Shown here: positions 1 through 10,747 of the stretch, piece after piece
Layout: each line of letters opens with the position of its first letter
Numbering within the stretch: position 1 is the stretch's first letter
DNA from: Labrenzia sp. 011
GTDB lineage: Bacteria > Pseudomonadota > Alphaproteobacteria > Rhizobiales > Stappiaceae
Length of the DNA stretch: 64,000 bases
Direction: 5' to 3'
Assembly: GCF_003075075.1 (NCBI RefSeq)
Contig: NZ_QCYM01000010.1
Coordinates: forward strand, 1-64,000
Notes under the pieces: generated by a model
Database searches by the model: none
The model's input: the letters and a program-made list of their open reading frames with translations, nothing else
What the model was told of the DNA's origin: nothing
Program-made: the position numbers and the translations under genes

Positions 1-74
1 CCTTCATTGTCCAGCACAAGGCGTACCGCTCGTTCGCGTACTTCAGGGGAAAACTTGTTCGTCGTTTTGCTCAT
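1..74 (-). CDS. IS3-family transposase OrfA, N-terminal fragment (truncated by window)
   Basis: Translation from the ATG at 74 gives MSKTTNKFSPEVRERAVR followed by LVLDNEG. This is the characteristic N-terminus of the OrfA helix-turn-helix protein of many IS3-family elements. OrfA binds the IS ends, and fused to OrfB by frameshifting it forms the active transposase. Only about 24 residues are visible, so whether the element is intact cannot be decided. The fragment reads away from gyrB. Confidence 0.75.
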   Translation of the reverse strand, partial: MSKTTNKFSPEVRERAVRLVLDNE

Positions 75-127
75 CGTGCTCCATCCTACTCAGGAGTTGG
101 AGCCTCCGGCAAACCCGGCGCGGTTCA
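1..127 (-). mobile_element. IS3-family insertion sequence, one end only
   Basis: The element runs off the left edge of the window. Its outer end reads on the minus strand as TGAACCGCGCCGGG, matching the terminal inverted repeat style of IS3-family elements (TGAACC followed by a GC-rich stretch), and ends at about base 127. A transposase start codon lies 53 bases inside this end, the normal spacing for this family. The other end and any target-site duplication are outside the window or cannot be judged. The next gene, gyrB, ends 257 bases further on, so the element sits in the intergenic space beyond gyrB. Confidence 0.75.
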
Positions 128-319
128 AATGCTTTTGACGATTAGTCTGCGATGGAGTCTTGGATAATCGAAAGAACCAATGCCTAGTTCTCGAGAATTT
201 CCTTTAGAGAGGACATAAACGAAATTATATGTGCCAAGTCCGCGAATTTTATGCGAACAAAACGCCTCTTAACTTCTTGATTTTTTAGAAAGGTCGCGAA
301 ACATTACGTGCATAACTAC

Positions 320-383
320 ACCGGTTTCAGGCGTCCTGACGGGCGCCCGATGCGATCTTCTGCGCCTGGACGCCTGAAACCGG

Positions 384-384
<1 letters not shown>
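320..384. repeat. Perfect 17-bp inverted repeat at the gyrB 3' end
   Basis: Bases 320-336 (ACCGGTTTCAGGCGTCC) are repeated in inverted form at 368-384, with a 31-base loop. The right arm overlaps the first base of the gyrB stop codon. The structure could end gyrB transcription or protect the mRNA 3' end, but no run of U follows it on the minus strand. The rest of 128-319 is AT-rich and shows no gene. Confidence 0.7.
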
Positions 385-2846
<2,462 letters not shown>

Positions 2847-2871
2847 TCACCAATCGGTTTATCGTTTGTCC

Positions 2872-2960
2872 CCCCGTTATACGGGGTTCCGGCGGGCGTT
2901 CAACCACGCGCGGTCCATAGCCGGGTCAGCAACGGAATTCTGGTGGAAAACCACAAGAAT
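2872..2960 (-). other. recF-gyrB spacer with two small hairpins
   Basis: The 132-base gap between recF and gyrB holds CCCCG-TTATA-CGGGG (2872-2886) and an imperfect stem 2937-2960 (ATTCTGGTGG / CCACAAGAAT with an AAAA loop) just after the recF stop. Neither is followed by a U-tract on the minus strand, so these are processing or leader structures at most. A gyrB promoter may lie here, but none was clear. Confidence 0.3.
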
Positions 2961-2969
2961 CAGGCGGAT

Positions 2970-4118
2970 TTAAGGGGTGCCGCCGGCGCGCAGCGGCCGG
3001 CCGGTGCCGTCCCGGATTTCGAATATTTCAGCCTCCCGTGGCAGGGCCTCGAAAAGCGCCTCGTCCGTCCCCGTCATGAAGACCTGTCCGCCCAGCGAAT
3101 TCAGCTTGGTGAACAGTGCTTCCCGCCGGTCCGGATCGAGATGGGCGGCCACTTCATCCAGCAGCAGAAGGGGTGTCAGGCCGGAGAGTTTTGCGGTCAG
3201 CTCCGCATGGGCCAGAATGAGCCCGATCAGCAGCGCCTTCTGTTCGCCGGTGGAGGACAGGGCGGCGGGCATGTTCTTCGCCGCGTGCAGAACCTTCAGG
3301 TCGCTCAGGTGCGGGCCGTTCAGCGTCCGTCCTGCGGCCCGGTCGCGCGCACGGCCCTCGCGCAGCATCTGCCGGTAGATATCCTCCCGGTCGGAGGCGC
3401 TCAGGCCGATCGTTTCGGCCTCGAAGGCCCCTTCAAGAGCGACCGAGGCATGCGGAAAGGGCAGGTCCTCGCCCGCCTGATCCGCGATCATCCGGCCAAG
3501 CAGGCCGACGGTTTCGCCCCGGGCGATGGAGACGGCCGTGCCGAGCTCGGCAACCTGCTGCTCCAGGGCGCCGAGATAGGAATCGGAGCCGCCCTGGTCG
3601 AGAAGCCGGTTGCGCTGGCGCAGGGCGTTTTCGAAGTCGCTGACGCGGCGCCCGTGGGTGGGGTCGATCGCCAGGGTCAGCCGGTCGAGAAAGCGGCGCC
3701 GGTCGGAACCGGGACCGGTAAAGAGTCCGTCCATGGACGGCACCAGCCACAGTACCCGCATGTAGTCGAGCAGGCTTTCGGAGCCGCGCACCTCTTCGCC
3801 GTCGATGCGCACCTTGCGTCCGGGGGACCCGGCCACGAGCCCGGTTCCGATCCGGGTCTCCATGCCGTCCAGCAGGACGCCGGCGGCGACACTCCAGCCG
3901 CCGTCGCCGCCGATGCGGGCAATGTCGGCGAGCGCCGCGCGGCGCAGGCCGCGGCCGGCGGTCAGGAACGAAATCGCTTCGAGGATATTGGTCTTCCCGG
4001 CGCCGTTGGGGCCCACAAGGGCCACCAGCTTGGCGCCGATCGGCAGCGTCAGCGTGGCGTAGTTGCGGAAGCCGGTCAGGGACAGACGGGTCAGCTGCGC
4101 CGTCCGGAACTCTGTCAT
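2970..4118 (-). CDS. recF: DNA replication and repair protein RecF
   Basis: SMC-like ATPase that helps load RecA at single-strand gaps as part of the RecFOR pathway. The 382-residue product shows the Walker A motif GPNGAGKTN (about 36-44), the ABC signature region LSSTGEQKAL, and Walker B LLLLDEVAAHLD near the C-terminus. The frame extends upstream to 4163, but the ATG at 4118 begins the conserved N-terminus MTEFRTAQLTRL and has GGAAG seven bases before it, so the shorter form is chosen. The gene follows dnaN by 58 bases, the usual arrangement. Confidence 0.95.
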   Translation of the reverse strand: MTEFRTAQLTRLSLTGFRNYATLTLPIGAKLVALVGPNGAGKTNILEAISFLTAGRGLRRAALADIARIGGDGGWSVAAGVLLDGMETRIGTGLVAGSPGRKVRIDGEEVRGSESLLDYMRVLWLVPSMDGLFTGPGSDRRRFLDRLTLAIDPTHGRRVSDFENALRQRNRLLDQGGSDSYLGALEQQVAELGTAVSIARGETVGLLGRMIADQAGEDLPFPHASVALEGAFEAETIGLSASDREDIYRQMLREGRARDRAAGRTLNGPHLSDLKVLHAAKNMPAALSSTGEQKALLIGLILAHAELTAKLSGLTPLLLLDEVAAHLDPDRREALFTKLNSLGGQVFMTGTDEALFEALPREAEIFEIRDGTGRPLRAGGTP

Positions 4119-4176
4119 GAACCCACTTCCGCTTCTCGGTCTTCCGCCTTCGCCCGGAGGCAACAGGCTCCGGCCG

Positions 4177-5295
4177 TCAGACCCGCATCGGCATCAGGAC
4201 GAACAGGCAGTCATCGACCGTGCTGTCCTGAATGAGGGTCGGCGATCCGGAATCGGCCAGCCGGAACAGGGCGGTATCGCTGCTGAGCTGGTTGGCGATG
4301 TCGAGCAGGTAACGGGAATTGAACCCGATTTCCAGCGGCTCCGCATCGAACTCGACCGCCAGTTCTTCCGTGGCGCTGCCGGAATCCGGGTTGTTCACCG
4401 TCAGGATCAGCCGGCCTTCGCTCAGCGCGAGTTTCACGGCACGGCCACGTTCGGAGGAGATTGTCGAGACACGGTCGACGGCTTCCTTGAATTCGTCCCG
4501 GTCGACACGCATTTCCTTGTCGTTGCCCTGCGGGATCACCCGGCCGTAGTCGGGGAAGGTGCCGTCGATCAGCTTGGAGGTGAGAACCACGGATCCGGTG
4601 GTGATCCGGATCTTGGTGTCCGACAGCTCGATCTGCACGTCGGTTTCCGGGTCTTCCAGAAGCTTCTGCATTTCGCCGACGGTCTTGCGCGGCACGATGA
4701 TGCCCGGCATGCCGGCCGAGCCCGACGGGGCGGGCACTTCGGCCTGGGCCAGACGGTGACCGTCCGTGGCCACGGCGCGGAAATGCTGGCCGGCCGGTGT
4801 ATCCACCGTGTGCAGATAGATCCCGTTCAGATAGTAGCGGGTCTCTTCCGTGGAGATGGCAAACTGCGTGGTATCGATGAGCTTGCGGACGTCGGCGGCG
4901 GACAGGGAGAAGCCGTGGCTGAAGTCGCCCGCGGTCAGATCCGGGAAATCCGTTTCCGGCAGTATCTGCAGGGTGAATCTCGACCGTCCGGCGCGGATCT
5001 CCAGCGTGGCGTTGTCGCTTGTGGTCTCCAGGACCACCTGGGAGCCGTCCGGCAGCTTGCGCACGATCTCGTAGAACATATGCGCCGGCACCGTCGTCGC
5101 CCCCGGCATTTCCACCATGGCGGTCACGGATTCGACGATCTCCAGGTCAAGGTCGGTTGCCTTGAGGTTGATCGCGCCGCCGTCCGCACGCAACAGGACG
5201 TTGGACAGGATGGGGATGGTATTCCGGCGCTCGACCACCCGGTGAACATGGGTCAAGGACTTGAGGAGGTCGGTCCGCTCGAGGGTCGCTTTCAT
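4177..5295 (-). CDS. dnaN: DNA polymerase III beta subunit (sliding clamp)
   Basis: Forms the ring-shaped clamp that tethers polymerase III and many repair enzymes to DNA. The 372-residue length is standard. The N-terminus MKATLERTDLLKSL and the C-terminus CLFVLMPMRV are typical, and the three repeated clamp domains run without interruption. The gene lies between dnaA and recF on the minus strand. A 305-base spacer with several inverted repeats separates it from dnaA and probably holds its own promoter. Confidence 0.97.
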   Translation of the reverse strand: MKATLERTDLLKSLTHVHRVVERRNTIPILSNVLLRADGGAINLKATDLDLEIVESVTAMVEMPGATTVPAHMFYEIVRKLPDGSQVVLETTSDNATLEIRAGRSRFTLQILPETDFPDLTAGDFSHGFSLSAADVRKLIDTTQFAISTEETRYYLNGIYLHTVDTPAGQHFRAVATDGHRLAQAEVPAPSGSAGMPGIIVPRKTVGEMQKLLEDPETDVQIELSDTKIRITTGSVVLTSKLIDGTFPDYGRVIPQGNDKEMRVDRDEFKEAVDRVSTISSERGRAVKLALSEGRLILTVNNPDSGSATEELAVEFDAEPLEIGFNSRYLLDIANQLSSDTALFRLADSGSPTLIQDSTVDDCLFVLMPMRV

Positions 5296-5600
5296 ACACT
5301 CGTTCCGTACTCATGAAACGCCAGACAGGGCTGCCTGGCCAAACTGGTCAATTGGGCTCCGGTCGGGAGCGGGGTGGAAGACACTGCCCTTAACCGGGTT
5401 CAAAAGCAAGGGGGCGTCCTGTCCGAACACCCCCGATTCTGGTGGAATGTCTCACGATTGGAATCGGGGACCGGGCCAGCCTCTCCGCTTTCTCGCGCAG
5501 CTGCGCGAAACAGGTTAATCCAGACCATCCCGCGTCCGCAAGGCTGCGGGATGGTTGCCCGGTTTCAAGGTGTCTGGCGCAACCTGCCGACAATCCCGGT
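5296..5600 (-). other. dnaA-dnaN spacer, rich in inverted repeats
   Basis: No gene is supported here; the short open frames look like chance. Three inverted repeats are visible. CCCCGATTC (5431-5439) pairs with GAATCGGGG (5461-5469). TCGCGCAGCTGCGCGA (5493-5508) is a 16-base perfect palindrome. ACCATCCCGC (5524-5533) pairs with GCGGGATGGT (5546-5555), a likely end structure for dnaA although no U-tract follows. The dnaN promoter should also lie here, but no clear -35/-10 pair was found. Confidence 0.55.
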
Positions 5601-7064
5601 CTAGGCGTCGAGCATGCGCTTGAGCAGCTCGAGCTCCTGCGCGAGGGCGTAGTCTCCCCGGGCCAGTTCCTCGATCTTCCGTACGGCATGCAGGACTGTG
5701 GTGTGGTCCCTGTTGCCGAAGCGCCGGCCGATCTCCGGCAGCGAGCGAGGGGTCATCACCTTGGCCAGATACATGGCGATCTGGCGCGGCCGCACGATGG
5801 TGCGGGTCCGGCGCGCGGACAGGAGATCCGCCTTGGTGACGTTGTAGTGCTTGGAGACCACCCGCTGGATGTCCTCGATCTTGACCCGGCGCGGTTCGCT
5901 GGAGCGGACCAGATCGCGAAGGGTCAGCTCCGCCATCTCCTGGGTGATCGGCTGGTTGGTGAGCTGATTGTGGGCGATCAGTCGATTGAGGGCGCCTTCC
6001 AGATCACGGCCGGAGGAGGCGACGTGACGGGCCACATAGTCAAGCACGCCATCGGGCACCTCGAATTGCGGATAGGCTTTGCGGGCGGCTGCCACGCGCG
6101 AGACCAGAATGCTCCGGCGCAGGGCGAAATCCGGTTCCTGTATGCCGACCACGAGACCGCCAGACAGGCGGGAGCGGACGCGGTCATCCAGGGTGTCCAG
6201 TTCGGAGGGCGCGCGATCCGCCGCCACGATCACCTGGCGGGCGCCGTCGATCAGGGCGTTGAGCGTATGGCAGAACTCCTGCTGAACCTGCTTGCCGTGC
6301 AGAAACTGCATGTCATCGATCAGGAGCAGGTCGATGGTGCGCAGGGTGTCCTTGAAGGCCAGTGCGGACTGGGACTTCAGGGCCGCGACGAATTTGTACA
6401 TGAAATGCTCTGCCGTCAGATAGAGCACCTTGCGTCCGCTGGCCCGCGCCTTGGCGGCAACGGCCTGCATCAGGTGGGTCTTGCCCAGGCCCACCGCCGC
6501 ATGCAGGTAGAGCGGGTTGAATGTCACCGCTCCGCCCGAGGCAACCTGCCGGGCTGCCGCCAGCGCAAGATTGTTGGATTCGCCCTCGACAAAGGTGTCG
6601 AACGTGTATTTCGGATCGAGCGAGGCCCCCTGAAGGACATCGCGCGGCGTGTCGGCACCCGTGTCGCCGCGGCCGAGGGCCGCGGTTGCTGCCTGGGCCC
6701 GGGTGACCTGGGAGACGTCGGCCAGTGCGTCGGCCGCAGCCGGTTTCGAGCCGGACGGCGCCACAAGGCTGGGTGTGGACGCCGGCACCTGACGGTGCCG
6801 GATGGCACCGCGGACCGTCAGCTCGATGCGATGGACATTGTCGCATTCGCTCTGCCACAGACCCATGAGCTGGTCGTTGTAATTGTTCTGGATCCACTGT
6901 TTGAGAAACCGGGTGGGAACGGAAAGACGTACGGTGCCGTCCTGATGTTCCTCCAGATCAACGCGTGCAAACCAGCTGGTGAAAACGTCATCGCCCAATT
7001 GAGCGCGGAGCTGCTTCTTAACCCGTTTCCATTGTTCCGAGCCGCCTGCCTCCTGAACCTGCAT
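5601..7064 (-). CDS. dnaA: Chromosomal replication initiator DnaA
   Basis: AAA+ ATPase that binds DnaA boxes and opens the replication origin. The 487-residue product has the N-terminal helicase-loading domain, a variable linker rich in Ala, Ser and Gly, the AAA+ core with Walker A GLGKTH and Walker [11 protein letters not shown], and the C-terminal DNA-binding signature [19 protein letters not shown]. The ATG at 7064 has a strong AGGAGG eight bases upstream. A rhodanese gene lies upstream and rpsT further on, as in many Hyphomicrobiales. The leader holds four small hairpins, described separately. Confidence 0.97.
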   Translation of the reverse strand: MQVQEAGGSEQWKRVKKQLRAQLGDDVFTSWFARVDLEEHQDGTVRLSVPTRFLKQWIQNNYNDQLMGLWQSECDNVHRIELTVRGAIRHRQVPASTPSLVAPSGSKPAAADALADVSQVTRAQAATAALGRGDTGADTPRDVLQGASLDPKYTFDTFVEGESNNLALAAARQVASGGAVTFNPLYLHAAVGLGKTHLMQAVAAKARASGRKVLYLTAEHFMYKFVAALKSQSALAFKDTLRTIDLLLIDDMQFLHGKQVQQEFCHTLNALIDGARQVIVAADRAPSELDTLDDRVRSRLSGGLVVGIQEPDFALRRSILVSRVAAARKAYPQFEVPDGVLDYVARHVASSGRDLEGALNRLIAHNQLTNQPITQEMAELTLRDLVRSSEPRRVKIEDIQRVVSKHYNVTKADLLSARRTRTIVRPRQIAMYLAKVMTPRSLPEIGRRFGNRDHTTVLHAVRKIEELARGDYALAQELELLKRMLDA

Positions 7065-7216
7065 ATTATCTGCCTCCTGTATCGGGGAAGAATGTCCGCC
7101 ACAGCCATTCTTCCACGTCTTGCTGCTTTTGCAGCATTATAGTGTCCCTTTTGGGACGGTTATGGTTCTGGCGACGGGAATACGCCCGTCACCCGACCCC
7201 GTCTGGTGCGGGGTAT
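7065..7216 (-). other. dnaA leader with four consecutive small hairpins
   Basis: Between the rhodanese stop and the dnaA start lie four stems in under 100 bases: ACCCCG/CGGGGT (7196-7214), GACGGG/CCCGTC (7173-7190), GTCCC-TTTT-GGGAC (7144-7157) and GCTGC-TTTT-GCAGC (7122-7135). The first follows the rhodanese stop closely and may end that transcript. The last two have identical four-base loops. No DnaA box was seen in this gap. Confidence 0.5.
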
Positions 7217-7657
7217 CTAACTTTGAATCCAGGGCAGTCCTGCCGCCTTCCACCCGGACCTGGTCCCGCGGTGGCCATCTTCGTCGAGGGGGCCTTCGAA
7301 ACCGTCGGAGATATTGAAGCACCGGGTGTAGCCGGCTTGGGTCAGGGCAATTGCCGCTGCCTGGCTCCGGGCTCCGGAGCGGCAGAGAAAATAGATTGGC
7401 GCGTTCTGGTCAAGTCCTTTTTTGACCAGAAGGTCGGTAACCGTTGCAGTGAAGACCGGGCTGGGACCGGAGGATGGGAAACTCTGCCATTCCGCCAGGA
7501 TGGGTTCTTTGCCGATCGCACGCAAATCGGGCAGGCCGACAAAGGTCCACTCCGCTTGTGTGCGCACATCGACGAGCGTCGCGTCCGGCGTATTGGTAAG
7601 CTCGGTGAAAGCCTCCGTTGCCTCGACATCGCCAGCATAACCAGTCGTAAAATGCAC
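7217..7657 (-). CDS. Rhodanese-like sulfurtransferase
   Basis: Single-domain rhodanese of about 146 residues. The active-site loop FLCRSGARS carries the catalytic Cys and the CRSGxRS form, and the N-terminal LVDVRTQAEW is the usual rhodanese motif 1. Such proteins move sulfane sulfur in thiosulfate, cyanide or thiol metabolism, but the substrate cannot be read from sequence. The frame opens at a TTG (7672) with no ribosome site. The GTG at 7657 has AAGGGGG five bases upstream and is preferred. A palindrome lies just upstream of this start (7669-7689). It is transcribed toward dnaA. Confidence 0.8.
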   Translation of the reverse strand: MHFTTGYAGDVEATEAFTELTNTPDATLVDVRTQAEWTFVGLPDLRAIGKEPILAEWQSFPSSGPSPVFTATVTDLLVKKGLDQNAPIYFLCRSGARSQAAAIALTQAGYTRCFNISDGFEGPLDEDGHRGTRSGWKAAGLPWIQS

Positions 7658-7668
7658 TACTGCCCCCT

Positions 7669-7689
7669 TCAATAACCGTGAGTTATTGA
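7669..7689. promoter_or_regulatory. Palindromic operator candidate upstream of the rhodanese gene
   Basis: TCAATAAC, a 5-base spacer, then GTTATTGA: a perfect 8+8 inverted repeat, 11 bases before the chosen GTG start. Its position would let a dimeric repressor block the rhodanese promoter. It does not match the ArsR-type sulfur-regulator boxes I recall, and no regulator gene is adjacent. Confidence 0.4.
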
Positions 7690-8245
7690 TTTGAAGAAAA
7701 ACAAATTTTCGGGAAGAAGATCTAGCCGAAGCCGAAGCTAGGCACCGTGGGTGCCGAATAAACTAATGTATTCATCCAGAGGTATGCGAGTCGTGTGCTT
7801 AGGTTTAGATTTTAGAGTCTTGTTCATTGTTGATCCAAGCACCGTTTCTGAGTTGTCCGCTGGTCTTTCCCTGCCAGTCGCCTGTTAATATACAGACAGG
7901 GACCGGCGGGGCAACAGGGCGTTTGGCGAATTCGGGAAGGAGCCTGTTTCTGCCCCGACGTCACAGATATCTGGCCGACTGTGGGCGACGGAACAAATGC
8001 TTTTTACCGCAATGACTTTTGCCGAGAAGCGAACCTGTCATATTGCAAAAACAACATTTTTCAAAAAAATATCCGAACAGACGCCTTGACTCGTATCGAA
8101 TCTGGTTTGAGGGCTGCGGGCAATTCCTACATGTGCGCAAGTCACTGTAAACATGAGATAATTTGTGTCAGCATTCTAGGCGTCTAAATTTCCGGAAATA
8201 CGCGTTATGGTTGCTGAAATTGCGTCATCCACAAAATTGCGCGGC
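7690..8245. other. Intergenic region between rhodanese and rpsT genes, no gene seen
   Basis: About 555 bases, more AT-rich than the surroundings and with no credible coding frame. Visible items are a GGCACC-GTG-GGTGCC stem (7741-7755), an A/T-rich run around 8040-8080, and a single TCATCCACA (8225-8233), one mismatch from the DnaA box TTATCCACA. One degenerate box is not enough to call an origin. The rhodanese promoter should lie at the low-coordinate end. Confidence 0.5.
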
Positions 8246-8276
8246 TAAAAAAAACCCGGCACGCTGGCCGGGTTTT
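8246..8276 (-). terminator. Rho-independent terminator of rpsT
   Basis: On the minus strand AAAACCCGGC and GCCGGGTTTTTTTT pair around a short CAGCGT loop, giving a GC stem followed by eight U. It lies 25 bases past the rpsT stop codon. Confidence 0.9.
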
Positions 8277-8300
8277 CCTGATGGTCATGTGACGGAGTGG

Positions 8301-8567
8301 TTACGCGCCGAGCGCCTTGATGCGGGCGTTGAGGCGGGAAACCTTCCGGGATGCCGTATTTGTGTGCAGAACGCCTTTCGACGCCGCGCGCATGAGTTCC
8401 GGCTGTGCGGCCTTGAAAGCTTCGTTGGCAGCACTCTGGTCGCCGGCAGCAATCGCTTCTTCTACCTGGCGCAGGAATGTGCGCATGCGGCTCCGGCGGG
8501 CTTTGTTCGTGGCCGTCCGGCGGGCAATCTTTCGGGCCGCCTTCTTGGCCGATGGTGTGTTGGCCAT
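8301..8567 (-). CDS. rpsT: 30S ribosomal protein S20
   Basis: Small basic protein of the 30S subunit that binds 16S rRNA. The 88-residue product begins [18 protein letters not shown], the family N-terminus, and is rich in Lys, Arg and Ala throughout. The frame is open for 27 codons upstream, but the conserved start is the ATG at 8567 with AGGA eight bases before it. A clear sigma-70-type promoter lies at 8690-8718 and a strong terminator at 8246-8276, so it is a single-gene transcript. Confidence 0.96.
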   Translation of the reverse strand: MANTPSAKKAARKIARRTATNKARRSRMRTFLRQVEEAIAAGDQSAANEAFKAAQPELMRAASKGVLHTNTASRKVSRLNARIKALGA

Positions 8568-8689
8568 GGGCTCTATCCTGATCGGTTTTTGGGACTGGTG
8601 TCCGGTGGCGATCGGGGCCGGAACGCAAGGGCGGCAAGACCCGATCAAAACAACAACGGCGGCGAAAGTCCGCCACCGGTTGGGCGCAG

Positions 8690-8718
8690 CTTATAATGGC
8701 GGTTGGCACCGCCGTCAA
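8690..8718 (-). promoter_or_regulatory. Sigma-70-type promoter of rpsT
   Basis: On the minus strand TTGACG (8713-8718), a 17-base spacer and TATAAG (8690-8695) form a near-consensus housekeeping promoter. Transcription would start roughly 115 bases before the rpsT ATG, leaving a long leader where S20 autoregulation could act. Confidence 0.75.
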
Positions 8719-8744
8719 CGGCTTTATCGTTGAATCCCGTAAGA

Positions 8745-9518
8745 TTATTTGTTCCGGAACTGTGGCGTCCGCTTTTCGGCGAAGGCGCTCATGCCTTCCT
8801 TCTGATCCTCCAGGGCGAACATTGCCTGGAACACGCGCCGTTCGAAGCGGATGCCCTCCGACAAGGTGGTCTCATACGCCCGGTCGACGCTTTCCTTGGC
8901 CATCATGACCACCGGGAGCGAGAAGTCGGCGATCTTTTCGGCGGCCTTGAGGGCCTCTTCGATCAGATCGTCCGCCGGCACGATCCGGCTCACCAGACCG
9001 CTGCGTTCGGCTTCCTGTGCGTCCATCATGCGGCCGGTCAGCACCATTTCCATGGCTTTCGACTTGCCGACGAAGCGTGTCAGCCGCTGCGTGCCGCCGG
9101 CGCCCGGAATGACGCCAAGGGTGATTTCCGGCTGGCCGAACTTGGCGGTCTCTGCGGCGATGATGAAATCGCAAAGCATGGCAAGTTCGCAGCCGCCGCC
9201 CAAGGCATAGCCGGCAACAGCGGCAATGATCGGCTTGCGGTTGCGCGACACCCGGTCGAACGGCGTGATCAGATCGTTCTGATAGGCGGAGGAAAAGTCG
9301 TGCGGCTGCATTTCCTTGATGTCCGCACCCGCCGCGAAGGCCTTTTCCGATCCGGTGATCACGACGCAGCCGATGCGCTCATCCGCGTCAAACCCGTCCA
9401 GTGCCTTGCCCAGTTCCCGGATCAAGGCCGAATTCAGCGCGTTCAAGGCTTTCGGACGATCCAGTGTGATCAGACCGACCTTGCCGCGTTTTTCAACGCG
9501 GATGTTCTCATATCCCAT
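8745..9518 (-). CDS. Enoyl-CoA hydratase/isomerase (crotonase family)
   Basis: 257-residue crotonase-fold enzyme, probably hydrating trans-2-enoyl-CoA in fatty acid or short-chain acyl-CoA breakdown. Motifs seen are [10 protein letters not shown], which forms the oxyanion hole with the following Gly-rich segment [11 protein letters not shown], and [17 protein letters not shown], which carries the glutamates expected for hydratase activity. The ATG at 9518 has AGGAG eight bases upstream and begins [16 protein letters not shown], so it is preferred over an upstream frame start at 9548. It lies between rpsT and mutM on the same strand. Confidence 0.9.
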   Translation of the reverse strand: MGYENIRVEKRGKVGLITLDRPKALNALNSALIRELGKALDGFDADERIGCVVITGSEKAFAAGADIKEMQPHDFSSAYQNDLITPFDRVSRNRKPIIAAVAGYALGGGCELAMLCDFIIAAETAKFGQPEITLGVIPGAGGTQRLTRFVGKSKAMEMVLTGRMMDAQEAERSGLVSRIVPADDLIEEALKAAEKIADFSLPVVMMAKESVDRAYETTLSEGIRFERRVFQAMFALEDQKEGMSAFAEKRTPQFRNK

Positions 9519-9615
9519 TTCACCCGCTCCTGTGCCAGGACGTCTCAAGATTACGGGTCATGCCTAACCGACCGGGGGCGGGTCTGGCAAGGCTGCCATT
9601 CAACTGCCGGCATCC

Positions 9616-10509
9616 TCAGGCCTGACACGCCGGACAGTAGAATGTCGAGCGGCCCGATTGCACCAGCCGGGCAACGGTCCCCGGGCAACCCGCTGTCCTG
9701 CAGGGCTCGCCTTCCTGGTCGTAAACGGCGAAGGAGTGCTGGAAATAGCCGAGCGTGCCGTCGGTCTGTGCATGATCCTTCAGGGAGGACCCCCCGGCCC
9801 TGATGGCTTCCTCGAGGATCGTCCGGATGTTGGCGGCAAGCAGCTCCGCCTTGGCAGTCGGCCGGCCGGCTTTCGTCGCAAGGATCCCGGCGGGGCGCTG
9901 CGGGCTCAGGCCTGTCCGCCACAGGGCTTCGCAGACATAGATATTGCCGAGACCGGCGATGTACTTCTGGTTCAGGAGCGCGGCCTTCAGCGGCGTCTTG
10001 CGCCCCGCGAACAGCCGCGCCAGGGTTTCGCCGCTCAGCTCGTTGCCGAGCGGCTCCAGCCCGAGGTCCCTGAAGTAGGGATGGGTGTCCAGCTGCGGCC
10101 GGGACACAAGATCCATGAAGCCGAAGCGGCGCGGATCGTTATAGACAATGCGCGCTGCGGGGCCGGCAGCCGGTTCCAGGTGGAAGACCACGTGATCATG
10201 CTTCGGGTTCTTGCCGCGCGCATGGGCGAACTGGCCGGGAAGCTCCGCCGCAAGGGCGGTTTCGACCCGGAAGGATCCGGACATGCCGAGGTGCATGACC
10301 AGCACGTCGCCGCTGTCGATATCCGCCAGCAGATATTTCGACCGGCGGGAGAGCGCTGCCACCCGCCGCCCGGTCAGCCGGTCCGCAAACCCGGAGGGAA
10401 AGGGAAAGCGCAGGTCGGGGCGGTTCTGCTCGACCCGCGTGATGAGTGCGCCTTCGAAGGTTGGCGCGAGCCCCCGTTTGACGGTTTCGACTTCCGGCAG
10501 TTCAGGCAT
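9616..10509 (-). CDS. mutM: Formamidopyrimidine-DNA glycosylase (Fpg/MutM)
   Basis: Bifunctional base-excision enzyme removing 8-oxoguanine and other oxidised purines. The 297-residue product starts [14 protein letters not shown], so after Met removal the catalytic Pro and the essential Glu are in place. The central [17 protein letters not shown] is the helix-two-turn-helix DNA-binding segment, and a C-terminal zinc finger has Cys residues in C-x4-C...C-x2-C spacing. It diverges from ubiE across a 238-base gap that must hold both promoters. Confidence 0.95.
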   Translation of the reverse strand: MPELPEVETVKRGLAPTFEGALITRVEQNRPDLRFPFPSGFADRLTGRRVAALSRRSKYLLADIDSGDVLVMHLGMSGSFRVETALAAELPGQFAHARGKNPKHDHVVFHLEPAAGPAARIVYNDPRRFGFMDLVSRPQLDTHPYFRDLGLEPLGNELSGETLARLFAGRKTPLKAALLNQKYIAGLGNIYVCEALWRTGLSPQRPAGILATKAGRPTAKAELLAANIRTILEEAIRAGGSSLKDHAQTDGTLGYFQHSFAVYDQEGEPCRTAGCPGTVARLVQSGRSTFYCPACQA

Positions 10510-10747
10510 CTTGAGCTTCTCGTGGTTGGGTATATGCGGTCATGGCATCGCAGATTAGTTGCGCCCGGGGTCTGGTTTCGGCTTCCGTTGCACGTTATAG
10601 GCCTGCGTCATATGGCTTTTCGATCCCGGCGAAGATAGCGCTTTGCAGGGGCTTGTACTATGGTCCGGCGCACTTTGACGACAGACTGATACCGCACCGG
10701 CGTTCGCGGCCAAGTGAACGCGAAGAAGTTGACCTTGGAGGCGCATC

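Noticed and set aside
8225-8233. TCATCCACA as evidence for a replication origin near dnaA
   Set aside because: A single box with one mismatch and no cluster; in this group the origin is usually elsewhere, near hemE.
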